Source: AC-32 sp963716865
GTDB lineage: Bacteria > Actinomycetota > Thermoleophilia > Gaiellales > Gaiellaceae
Direction of reading: 5' to 3'
Length of the DNA: 64,000 bases
NCBI GenBank assembly: GCA_963716865.1
Contig: CAVQUF010000005.1
Location: 558,001 to 622,000, forward strand
The notes beneath the pieces were generated by a model, which was not told the origin of the DNA, searched no databases, and saw only the letters and a list, made by a program, of their open reading frames with translations. Shown in pieces: positions 42,171-49,840 of this stretch. Position numbers and translations under genes: made by a program. Positions within the stretch are counted from its first letter, which is position 1; each line of letters begins with the position of its first letter.

Positions 42171-42734
42171 CTAGGGGTGCGGAACCGGTGGGCCGCCGAG
42201 CGGCTGGAAGTGGTCGACGAGCCAGCGCGCCTTTGCGCCGTTGCCGAACTTCCTCAGCACGATCTGGGCGGTGAGGGGCTTCTGGCTGGAGCCTGACTTC
42301 GCGATCAGCACGACGTTCACCATCGCCTCACGCGGGTATGCGTAATTCGTGTTCTTCCAGTTGATCTTCACCGCGTGGCCGACGGGGTAGAACGGCACCG
42401 TGATCGTCCCGGTCTTCCACTGCTTGAACGTGAGCCCGCCTCGCATGGTGGGATCCGAGAGCTGCCACGACCTCGTCATGTCCGTGCGCGCGACTGCAGT
42501 GGCGAAGAACTCCTTCGCGACCGTCCACGCCTCGTTCGGGAACGGGATCTGCTTCTGCGGCGGGGTGAACTTGACCGCCGGGCCGGTCGGATTCTTCGAC
42601 GGCTCGTTGGCCGTGTTCCCCACGAAGGTGATCAGGAGCGCCACGACGCCCGCGACGAGAACCGCGGAGCCGATCCACAGCGGCCACCTGTTCAGGCGCC
42701 GCGAGGCCGACGAAGACTGGACGTTCACAGCCAT
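42171..42734 (-). CDS. Membrane-anchored protein of unknown function (paralogue of 41364-42116)
   Basis: The 187-aa protein has one N-terminal helix (PLWIGSAVLVAGVVALLITFV). Its outer domain has AKEFFATAVARTDMTRSWQLSDPTMRGGLTFKQWKTGTITV, matching the paralogue in order and spacing, and lacks the second C-terminal helix. The start ATG at 42734 has no strong ribosome site. Its position between the icmA-like gene and its paralogue is probably incidental. The function is unknown. Confidence 0.6.
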   Translation of the reverse strand: MAVNVQSSSASRRLNRWPLWIGSAVLVAGVVALLITFVGNTANEPSKNPTGPAVKFTPPQKQIPFPNEAWTVAKEFFATAVARTDMTRSWQLSDPTMRGGLTFKQWKTGTITVPFYPVGHAVKINWKNTNYAYPREAMVNVVLIAKSGSSQKPLTAQIVLRKFGNGAKARWLVDHFQPLGGPPVPHP

Positions 42735-42775
42735 CAGGATCGTAGACGAAGAAAATCGAGACTGGTTAGCAGGGG

Positions 42776-44440
42776 CTAGAAGACCGGCGTCTCGCGCCAC
42801 ACGCCCCAGACCTCTCGGAGCGCGTCGCACATCTCGCCGAGCGTGACGTAGTCGCGCGCCGCGTCGATCAGGAGCGGCATCAGGTTCGTGTCGCCGGCGG
42901 CTGCCTCCTTGAGCTTCCCGAGCACCTCCTCGACCGCGCCGGAGTCGCGGCGGCCGCGGAGGGCCTGCACCCGCTCGACCTGCTTCCGCTCGAGCGCCGG
43001 GTCGATCCGGAGGATCTCGATCTCGTGCTCGTCCTCGAGCTCGTAGCGGTTCACCCCGACGATGACGCGCTGCTTCGCCTCGAGCTCGCCCTGGTAGCGG
43101 AACGACGCCTCGGCGATCTCGCGCTGGAAGAAGTTCTCCACGATCGCGGCGACGACTCCGCCGAGCTTCTCGATCCGGTCGAAGTAATCGTAGGCCTCCG
43201 CCTCGAGGCGGTTCGTCAGGTCCTCGAGGTAGTACGAGCCGCCGAGCGGGTCGATCGTGTTGACCACACCCGTCTCGTGGGCGATCACCTGCTGCGTGCG
43301 CAGGGCGATCCGCGCAGCGTCCTCCGTGGGCAGGGCCAGCGCCTCGTCGAAGGAGTTCGTGTGCAGCGACTGGGTGCCCCCGAGCACGGCCGCCAGGGCT
43401 TCGAGCGCCGTCCGCACGATGTTGACCTCCGGCTGCTGCGCCGTCAGCGAGACGCCGGCCGTCTGCGTGTGGAAGCGCATCAGCCACGAGCGCGGGTTCT
43501 TCGCGCCGTAGCGCCCGCGCAGCTCGCGCGCCCAGATCCGGCGCGCCGCGCGGTACTTCGCGATCTCCTCGAAGAAGTCGACGTGGGCGTTGAAGAAGAA
43601 CGACAGGCGCGGAGCGAAGTCGTCAACCGCGAGCCCGCGCTCGATCGCGGCGTCCACGTAGGCGAAGCCGTTCGCGAGCGTGAAGGCGAGCTCCTGGATC
43701 GCGTTCGAGCCCGCCTCGCGGATGTGGTACCCGGAGATCGAGATCGGGTGCCAGCGCGGCAGCTCCTGCGAGCAGAACTCGACCATGTCCGTGACGAGCC
43801 GCATCGACGGCTCCGGCGGGAAGATCCACTCCTTCTGCGCGATGTACTCCTTGAGGATGTCGGTCTGGATCGTCCCGCGCAACGCGCCCCGCGCGACCCC
43901 CTGCTGCTCCCCGACGCAGACGTAGAAGGCCAGCATCATCGCCGCCGGGCCGTTGATCGTCATCGAGGTCGAGACATCGCCCAGTGGGATCCCGCCGAAC
44001 AGCGTCTCGACGTCCGCCAGCGAGTCGACCGCGACGCCCTCCCTCCCTACCTCGCCGAGCGAGCGCGCGTGGTCGGAGTCGTAGCCCATCAGCGTCGGCA
44101 TGTCGAAGGCCGTCGAGAGGCCCGTCTGCCCGTGCTCGAGCAGGTAGCGGAAGCGCTCGTTCGTCTCCTCGGCGGTGCCGAAGCCGGCGAACTGCCGCAT
44201 CGTCCAGAGCTTGCCGCGGTACATCGAGGGGTAGACGCCGCGCGTGAACGGGTAGACGCCCGGGTAGCCGAGATCCCGGTCGTGGTCGATGTCCACCGAG
44301 TCGCGCGTGTAGAGCGGCTCGTTCTCGAGGCCCGAGATCGTGCTGAAGAGCTCGCCCTGCCGTTCGGGCACCGCGTCGTAGAGCGTCCGCTTCCAGTCGT
44401 CGGTACCGCCGCGCTCGCGCCGGTCTTCCGTCGTTGCCAT
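42776..44440 (-). CDS. icmA: Acyl-CoA mutase large subunit with isobutyryl-CoA mutase-type active site
   Basis: The 554-aa TIM-barrel subunit matches MCM-family large subunits: YPFTRGVYPSMYRGKLWTMR, GLSTAFDMPTLMGYDSDH, SISGYHIREAGSNAIQELAF, and RFHTQTAGVSLTAQQPEVN. At the two specificity positions it has Phe (about 84, RQFAGFG) and Gln (about 202, EYIAQKEW). Methylmalonyl-CoA mutases have Tyr and Arg there to bind the carboxylate. These are the isobutyryl-CoA mutase residues. It would interconvert isobutyryl- and butyryl-CoA using adenosylcobalamin held by the small subunit at 40219-40614. Automated annotation would likely call it methylmalonyl-CoA mutase. Confidence 0.85.
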   Translation of the reverse strand: MATTEDRRERGGTDDWKRTLYDAVPERQGELFSTISGLENEPLYTRDSVDIDHDRDLGYPGVYPFTRGVYPSMYRGKLWTMRQFAGFGTAEETNERFRYLLEHGQTGLSTAFDMPTLMGYDSDHARSLGEVGREGVAVDSLADVETLFGGIPLGDVSTSMTINGPAAMMLAFYVCVGEQQGVARGALRGTIQTDILKEYIAQKEWIFPPEPSMRLVTDMVEFCSQELPRWHPISISGYHIREAGSNAIQELAFTLANGFAYVDAAIERGLAVDDFAPRLSFFFNAHVDFFEEIAKYRAARRIWARELRGRYGAKNPRSWLMRFHTQTAGVSLTAQQPEVNIVRTALEALAAVLGGTQSLHTNSFDEALALPTEDAARIALRTQQVIAHETGVVNTIDPLGGSYYLEDLTNRLEAEAYDYFDRIEKLGGVVAAIVENFFQREIAEASFRYQGELEAKQRVIVGVNRYELEDEHEIEILRIDPALERKQVERVQALRGRRDSGAVEEVLGKLKEAAAGDTNLMPLLIDAARDYVTLGEMCDALREVWGVWRETPVF

Positions 44441-44470
44441 GCGCTGATTCTGCCTGTTTTCCAGCCCGGC

Positions 44471-44499
44471 CTCATTTTCGGGCCCGGCCCTGCCGATCT
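44471..44499 (+). promoter_or_regulatory. Sigma-28-like promoter CTCATT-N15-GCCGATCT before the histidine kinase
   Basis: CTCATT (44471-44476) is followed after exactly 15 nt by GCCGATCT (44492-44499); the kinase ATG is at 44518. Spacing and -10 are the same as in the candidate promoter of the zinc-finger gene at 11187-11215, pointing to a shared alternative sigma factor. Confidence 0.45.
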
Positions 44500-44517
44500 A
44501 GTCCGCTGCGAGACGTG

Positions 44518-46056
44518 ATGGAGACGCCTTCGGATCACGCGCGCGCTACGGCACGCCCTGCGGAGAACGAGCCGGGACCTCGGCTCGTCCTTCGCTTTGC
44601 CCTGTACACGGGCGTCGTGCTCCTGTGCGCCGGCGTCGCAATCGCCTGGCTCGTCAACCGCGAGGTGGCGAACCGCGCACAGAGCACGCTGCAGGCGCAG
44701 GCGCGCACGATCGCCGAGCAGAACCTACGCGGGCATCTGCGCGCGTCCGACTTCTCGGCGCCCGTCACCCCCGCGCGTCGCCGGACGCTCGACGGCCTCT
44801 TCCGGAACAGCGTCGTCATCCCGGGCGGGGTCGGTGGGCGGCTCGTGAACCCCGCGGGGATCATCACGTACGCGGCCCGCCACCAGCTGATCGGCACCCG
44901 CGTCACCTATCCCGGCGTGGTGGCCGGCGTCCTCGGCAGCGGCGGCGCGAGCCGGCGCGTGGCGCACATGGACACCTGGCGCGGGCAGAAGGACCTGAAG
45001 GTGCTCCGGATCCTCGTCCCCGTGCGCCCGATGCCGTCGTCAAGGCCGATCGGAGTGCTCGAGCTCGACCAGGACTACCGCTCGGTGGACGTCAGCGTCG
45101 GCGACGCCCGCCTTCGCCTCGCCGTGATCCTCGCGCTCGCGCTGCTGGCGCTCTACATGGCGCTCTTCCCGATCCTCAGGCGCGTGACGCGCCAGCTGAA
45201 GGCGCACAACACACGCCTGCACGAGCTGGCCGAGGAGCGCGGCCGGCTGTTCGAGGCCGAGCGAGCGGCACGAACCGAGGCGGAGGCCGTGCAGCGGCTC
45301 CTCTCGGAGCAGAACGACCGCCTCCGCGAGCTCGACCGCCTCAAGGACGAGTTCGTGTCGCTCGTCTCGCACGAGCTGCGCACGCCCCTGACCTCGATTC
45401 GCGGCTACGTCGAGCTGCTTCTGGACGACGGCAAGACGCTCACCGCGGACCAGCGCCGCTTCCTCGAGATCGTCGACCGCAACTCCGAGCGCCTCCTCGA
45501 GCTCGTCGCCGACCTGCTCTTCCTGGCGCAGATCGAGGCCGGGAAGCTCGTGATCGAGGTGGAGTCGGTCGACCTGAACCAGGTCGTCGAGGAGTGCGTC
45601 GAGACGTCGTCTCCGGCCGCCGACGCGCGAGGGATCCGCCTGAGCGCGCATCTGGACCGGGTGCCGACGATCCAGGGCGACCGTGCGCGACTCGCCCAGG
45701 TCCTCGACAACCTCGTCTCCAACGCGGTCAAGTTCACGCCGAGGGGCGGCCGCGTGGACGTGCGGCTCGACGCGGAGGGCGAGACGGCCGTGCTCGAGGT
45801 CGAGGACACCGGCCTCGGGATCCCTGCCGACGAGCAGGGCCAGCTGTTCGACCGCTTCTTCCGCAGCTCCAACGCGACGCAGAACGCGATCCCGGGAACC
45901 GGCCTGGGACTGACGATCACGAAGGCGATCGTCGAGCGGCACGGCGGCCTGATCGAGGTCGACAGCGCGGAGAACGTCGGCACCACCGTCCGCGTCCGGC
46001 TCCCGCTCGGGTCCCAGCAGGATCTCGGCGTGACCGCCCCCGGGCTCGCCGCCTAG
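44518..46056 (+). CDS. Sensor histidine kinase
   Basis: The 512-aa kinase has a membrane helix at about 27-46 and an extracellular sensor of about 150 residues. The second helix is at about 199-220 (LRLAVILALALLALYMALFP), followed by a coiled coil and the HisKA domain with phosphorylatable His285 in VSLVSHELRTPLTS. The HATPase_c domain has an N-box (LDNLVSNAVKFTP), G1 (DTGLGIPADEQ) and G2 (PGTGLGLTI). No clear HAMP domain is seen. The nearest regulator gene lies convergently at its 3' end rather than in an operon; the two stop codons share CTAG. Confidence 0.9.
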   Translation: METPSDHARATARPAENEPGPRLVLRFALYTGVVLLCAGVAIAWLVNREVANRAQSTLQAQARTIAEQNLRGHLRASDFSAPVTPARRRTLDGLFRNSVVIPGGVGGRLVNPAGIITYAARHQLIGTRVTYPGVVAGVLGSGGASRRVAHMDTWRGQKDLKVLRILVPVRPMPSSRPIGVLELDQDYRSVDVSVGDARLRLAVILALALLALYMALFPILRRVTRQLKAHNTRLHELAEERGRLFEAERAARTEAEAVQRLLSEQNDRLRELDRLKDEFVSLVSHELRTPLTSIRGYVELLLDDGKTLTADQRRFLEIVDRNSERLLELVADLLFLAQIEAGKLVIEVESVDLNQVVEECVETSSPAADARGIRLSAHLDRVPTIQGDRARLAQVLDNLVSNAVKFTPRGGRVDVRLDAEGETAVLEVEDTGLGIPADEQGQLFDRFFRSSNATQNAIPGTGLGLTITKAIVERHGGLIEVDSAENVGTTVRVRLPLGSQQDLGVTAPGLAA

Positions 46057-46748
46057 GCGGAGCTCGCCGGAGCGGCCGGCCGGTATCGGTAGCCGAAGCC
46101 CCGCATCGTCTCGATCGGCGACTCGCCGCCGTCGGGCGCTCCGAGCTTGCGGCGCAGGTACCCCACGTACAGCTTGACCTGGTCGCGCTCCGCGGCCGCC
46201 GAGCTCCCCCACGCGAGCTCGAGGAGCTGGTCGTGCGAGAGGACCTGGTTGGGATTCCGCACGAAGGCGGTCAGGAGCCGGAACTCGAGCGGCGTCAGCG
46301 TGACGTCCTGGTCCCCGGCACGGACGGCGCGCTGCAGGAAGTCGATCGAGACGAAGCCGTCCGCGTACGTGTCCGGCGCGTCCTCGGCGCGGCTGCGTCG
46401 CAGCTGGGCGTCGACGCGCGCGAGCAGCTCCTGGCGCCCGAACGGCTTCGTCACGTAGTCGTCGGCCCCGGCGCGCAGCCCGCGCACCTTGTCGAGCTCC
46501 TCGGCGCGGGCGCTGAGCATCAGGACCGGCACGTCGCTCAGCTCGCGAATCCGCTCGAGAGCCCCCCAGCCGTCGAGCCCGGGCATCGAGATGTCGAGGA
46601 TGACGAGATCCGGCTGCTCGCCGTAGAAGAGCCTCAGTCCCTCGTTTCCGTCCGGGGCCTCGACCACGTCGTGGCCCGCCCGCTCGAGCAGCTCGCGCAC
46701 GAGGCCGCGAATGTCGGCGTCGTCGTCGACGACGAGAACGCGGGTCAT
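46053..46748 (-). CDS. OmpR/PhoB-family response regulator
   Basis: The 231-aa regulator has a receiver domain with the acidic pocket VVDDDAD, phospho-acceptor Asp52 in DLVILDISMPG and Lys101 in YVTKPFG. A winged-helix DNA-binding domain follows (LTPLEFRLLTAFVRNPNQVLS, RGFGYRYRP). It is encoded convergently with the histidine kinase. It is divergent from the collagen-like gene, with a perfect tandem 11-bp repeat between them, the usual arrangement of an OmpR-type direct-repeat site. Control of itself and of the collagen-like genes is therefore likely but unproven. Confidence 0.9.
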   Translation of the reverse strand: MTRVLVVDDDADIRGLVRELLERAGHDVVEAPDGNEGLRLFYGEQPDLVILDISMPGLDGWGALERIRELSDVPVLMLSARAEELDKVRGLRAGADDYVTKPFGRQELLARVDAQLRRSRAEDAPDTYADGFVSIDFLQRAVRAGDQDVTLTPLEFRLLTAFVRNPNQVLSHDQLLELAWGSSAAAERDQVKLYVGYLRRKLGAPDGGESPIETMRGFGYRYRPAAPASSA

Positions 46749-46783
46749 GCCGGCGGTTCTTCCCTCGACCGAGTGATCTTCGG

Positions 46784-46805
46784 GCCGTTCATACGCCGTT
46801 CATAC
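46784..46805. promoter_or_regulatory. Perfect tandem 11-bp repeat (GCCGTTCATAC)x2, candidate response-regulator site
   Basis: Two identical 11-bp units lie head to tail (46784-46794, 46795-46805). The core GTTCATA resembles the GTTCAcc direct-repeat units of actinobacterial PHO boxes, which also have an 11-bp period so that two OmpR-type monomers bind on one DNA face. It lies 36 bp from the regulator start and 86 bp before the collagen-like gene. I see no other structure in the rest of the 142-bp gap. Confidence 0.55.
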
Positions 46806-46890
46806 CGTAACCCTCCCGGATTCCCGCACTCGCTGTCGATGCGGCGGACGTGGCGGCTCTGCATCGACTGCGGCGGCATCGGCAACCCTC

Positions 46891-49836
46891 GTGAAGCCGA
46901 AACGGCTCCTCGACGGGCGGTTGCTCTTCCTGCTCCTGCTCGCCCTCTCCCTGGGCGCAGGCGCAGCCATCTTCAAGGGCAACGCCTCCTCCGGCCATTC
47001 GCTCGGGCAGGGGCAGACGCCCCTCTCGGACGTCGTCCTCGGACAGGGAGGCGGCGGGCACGGCCCGAGGCCGAGGCAGGCCGGGCGCAGGGGCAAGACC
47101 GGGCCCGAGGGCCCCAGGGGCGGAAACGGACAGCGCGGCCCCAGGGGAGCCCGCGGCGGAGGCGGCGCCCAGGGAGCGGCAGGCCCGCGCGGCCCGAAAG
47201 GCTCGCAGGGGATCCCGGGGAGCGCTGCGGCCAAGGGCGACCCCGGCGCGACCGGGGCAACAGGCCCGCAGGGCCCGATCGGCCTCCAGGGCCTGATCGG
47301 CGCGCAGGGAGCAAAGGGAACGACCGGCTCCCAGGGCCCGGCAGGACCAAAGGGACCGACCGGGGCCAAGGGCGCCAAGGGCACAACCGGAGCCCAGGGA
47401 GCAAAGGGCACAACCGGCTCCCAGGGCGCGGCGGGACAGAAGGGTGCAACCGGAGCCCAGGGAGCAAAGGGAGCAACCGGAGCCCAGGGCGCCAAGGGCG
47501 CGACAGGCTCGAAGGGCGCAACCGGCGCGGCCGGGGCCAAGGGCTCGACCGGCGCCCAGGGCGCCAAGGGCACAACCGGCGCCAAGGGATCGACCGGCAC
47601 GCAGGGCGCCAAGGGCACAACGGGCGCCAAGGGCGTAACCGGCGCCCAAGGCGCCAAGGGCACAACCGGGGCCCAGGGACCCGCAGGAGCGCAGGGCCCG
47701 ACCGGCGCCCAGGGGCAGAAGGGCACAACCGGGGCCAAGGGATCGACCGGGGCCAAGGGATCGACCGGAGCGCAGGGCGCCAAGGGCACAACCGGAGCCC
47801 AGGGACCGGCAGGAGCGCAGGGCCCGACGGGAGCCCAGGGCGCCAAGGGCACAACCGGAGCCAAGGGCGCAACCGGCGCGCAGGGCGCCAAGGGCGCAAC
47901 CGGCGCGCAGGGAGCCAAGGGCGTAACCGGCGCACAGGGCGCCAAGGGAACGACCGGCGCCAAGGGCACAACCGGAGCACAGGGCGCCAAGGGCACAACC
48001 GGGGCCAAGGGCACAACCGGGGCCAAGGGATCGACCGGAGCGCAGGGCGTCAAGGGCGTAACCGGAGCCAAGGGCGCAACCGGCGCGCAGGGCGCCAAGG
48101 GATCGACCGGCGCGCAGGGCGCCAAGGGCGTAACCGGGGCCAAGGGAACGACCGGCGCGCAGGGCGCCAAGGGCACAACCGGAGCCCAGGGACCCGCAGG
48201 AGCGCAGGGCCCGACCGGCGCCCAGGGGCCGAAGGGCACAACCGGCGCCAAGGGCGCAACCGGAGCGCAGGGCGCCAAGGGCACGACAGGCGCCAAGGGC
48301 ACAACCGGGGCCAAGGGAACGACCGGGGCGAAGGGCGTCACGGGAGCCAAGGGCGCAACCGGAGCCAAGGGCGTCACCGGAGCCAAGGGCGTCACCGGTG
48401 CCAAGGGCGCGACGGGCGCGCAGGGGCCTGCCGGCGCCAAGGGACCGACCGGCGCTCAGGGCCCGAAGGGCGTCACCGGCGCCAAGGGCACGACCGGCGC
48501 CAAGGGCGTCACGGGCGCCAAGGGCGTCACCGGTGCCAAGGGTACGACCGGGGCCAAGGGCGCAACCGGAGCCAATGGCGTCACGGGAGCCAAGGGCGTC
48601 ACGGGCGCGAAAGGTGTCACCGGATCGAAGGGCGTCACGGGCGCCAAGGGCACGACCGGCGCCAAGGGCACGACCGGCGCGAAGGGCACGACCGGCGCGC
48701 AGGGGCCTGCGGGCGCGATGGGGCCGACCGGAGCTCAGGGCCCCAAGGGCGTCACCGGTGCCAAGGGCGTCACCGGTGCCAAGGGAACGACCGGCGCCAA
48801 GGGCGTGACAGGTGCCAAGGGAACAACCGGAGCGAAGGGCGTGACAGGCGCCAAGGGAACGACCGGAGCGAAGGGCGTCACGGGTGCCAAGGGAGTCACC
48901 GGGGCCAAGGGAACGACCGGCGCCAAGGGAACCACCGGAGCGAAGGGCGCGACCGGAGCCAAGGGCGTCACGGGCGCGAAGGGCGCGACCGGCGCCAAGG
49001 GCGTGACGGGCGCCAAGGGCACAACCGGAGCGAAGGGCGTCACGGGCGCGAAGGGCGTCACCGGGGCCAAGGGCCCGACGGGGGCCAAGGGAGCGACGGG
49101 CGCGAAAGGCGTCACGGGCGCGAAGGGCGCGACCGGTGCCAAGGGCGCGACCGGCCCGGCCGGGGCGAAGGGCCCGACGGGCACCAAGGGCACGACCGGA
49201 GCGAAGGGCGTCACCGGCTCGAAGGGAACCACCGGCGCCAAGGGCACGACCGGCGCCAAGGGTCCGACGGGCGCGAAGGGACCGACAGGCGCCAAGGGCG
49301 CGACCGGCGCGAAGGGCGTCACGGGCGCGAAGGGCGCGACCGGAGCCAAGGGCGCGACCGGCGCACAGGGCCCGAGCTACTGGGACGTCGAGATCACCAA
49401 GGCCGCAGACCAGACGGTCACGAACAACGCGACCCTTCAGAACGACAGCACGCTGAAGTTCAACGTCGCGGCCGGCGAAATGTGGTACGTCCAGCTCCTG
49501 CTCTCGTACGCCGGCAACAGCACGACCGGCGACTACAAGTGCGACTTCAGCTTCCCCTCCGCATCGGGTTGGTACGACTACGTCGGGGACAACACCACCG
49601 CGGACGCCATCAACGTGTCGACCGGGATTCAGATGGTGACGCTCACGAACTTCGCCGCCCCGATCGGCCTCGGCACCGACGCGGCGAGCACTCCACGCAT
49701 GTTCTCGCTCGAGATGATGATCCGGCCGACCGCGGCCGGGACGGTGCAGTTCCGCTTCGCGAACAACACCGCGGGCGCAGGGGTCAACTCGATCACCAAA
49801 GTCGGCTCGATCCTGAGAGCCAAGAAGCTGGCGTAA
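46891..49836 (+). CDS. Giant collagen-like surface protein 1
   Basis: The 981-aa protein has a membrane anchor or signal segment (LLFLLLLALSLGAGAAIF) and a linker with RRGKTGPEGPRGG. About 750 residues of uninterrupted Gly-X-Y triplets follow, dominated by GAK/GTT, GAK/GVT and GAQ/GAK hexads. A C-terminal domain of about 155 residues begins at SYWDVEITKAADQTVTN. Lys and Thr fill the X/Y sites where animal collagen uses Pro/Hyp; Thr at Y may be glycosylated, as in spore-hair proteins. The beta-rich C-terminal domain resembles C1q/phage-fibre-like trimerisation heads. It starts with GTG and shares a 1.5-kb block with the next gene. It is probably a trimeric, cell-tethered fibre. Confidence 0.85.
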   Translation: MKPKRLLDGRLLFLLLLALSLGAGAAIFKGNASSGHSLGQGQTPLSDVVLGQGGGGHGPRPRQAGRRGKTGPEGPRGGNGQRGPRGARGGGGAQGAAGPRGPKGSQGIPGSAAAKGDPGATGATGPQGPIGLQGLIGAQGAKGTTGSQGPAGPKGPTGAKGAKGTTGAQGAKGTTGSQGAAGQKGATGAQGAKGATGAQGAKGATGSKGATGAAGAKGSTGAQGAKGTTGAKGSTGTQGAKGTTGAKGVTGAQGAKGTTGAQGPAGAQGPTGAQGQKGTTGAKGSTGAKGSTGAQGAKGTTGAQGPAGAQGPTGAQGAKGTTGAKGATGAQGAKGATGAQGAKGVTGAQGAKGTTGAKGTTGAQGAKGTTGAKGTTGAKGSTGAQGVKGVTGAKGATGAQGAKGSTGAQGAKGVTGAKGTTGAQGAKGTTGAQGPAGAQGPTGAQGPKGTTGAKGATGAQGAKGTTGAKGTTGAKGTTGAKGVTGAKGATGAKGVTGAKGVTGAKGATGAQGPAGAKGPTGAQGPKGVTGAKGTTGAKGVTGAKGVTGAKGTTGAKGATGANGVTGAKGVTGAKGVTGSKGVTGAKGTTGAKGTTGAKGTTGAQGPAGAMGPTGAQGPKGVTGAKGVTGAKGTTGAKGVTGAKGTTGAKGVTGAKGTTGAKGVTGAKGVTGAKGTTGAKGTTGAKGATGAKGVTGAKGATGAKGVTGAKGTTGAKGVTGAKGVTGAKGPTGAKGATGAKGVTGAKGATGAKGATGPAGAKGPTGTKGTTGAKGVTGSKGTTGAKGTTGAKGPTGAKGPTGAKGATGAKGVTGAKGATGAKGATGAQGPSYWDVEITKAADQTVTNNATLQNDSTLKFNVAAGEMWYVQLLLSYAGNSTTGDYKCDFSFPSASGWYDYVGDNTTADAINVSTGIQMVTLTNFAAPIGLGTDAASTPRMFSLEMMIRPTAAGTVQFRFANNTAGAGVNSITKVGSILRAKKLA
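46927..48425 (+). repeat. 1,499-bp duplicated block, copy 1
   Basis: This block matches 49880-51378 at a constant offset of 2953. By eye only two substitutions stand out (47019 G versus A; 47649 A versus G). Identity ends sharply after GACGGGCGCGCAGGG, where the two genes diverge into different Gly-X-Y orders. Confidence 0.85.
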
Positions 49837-49840
49837 GGCG

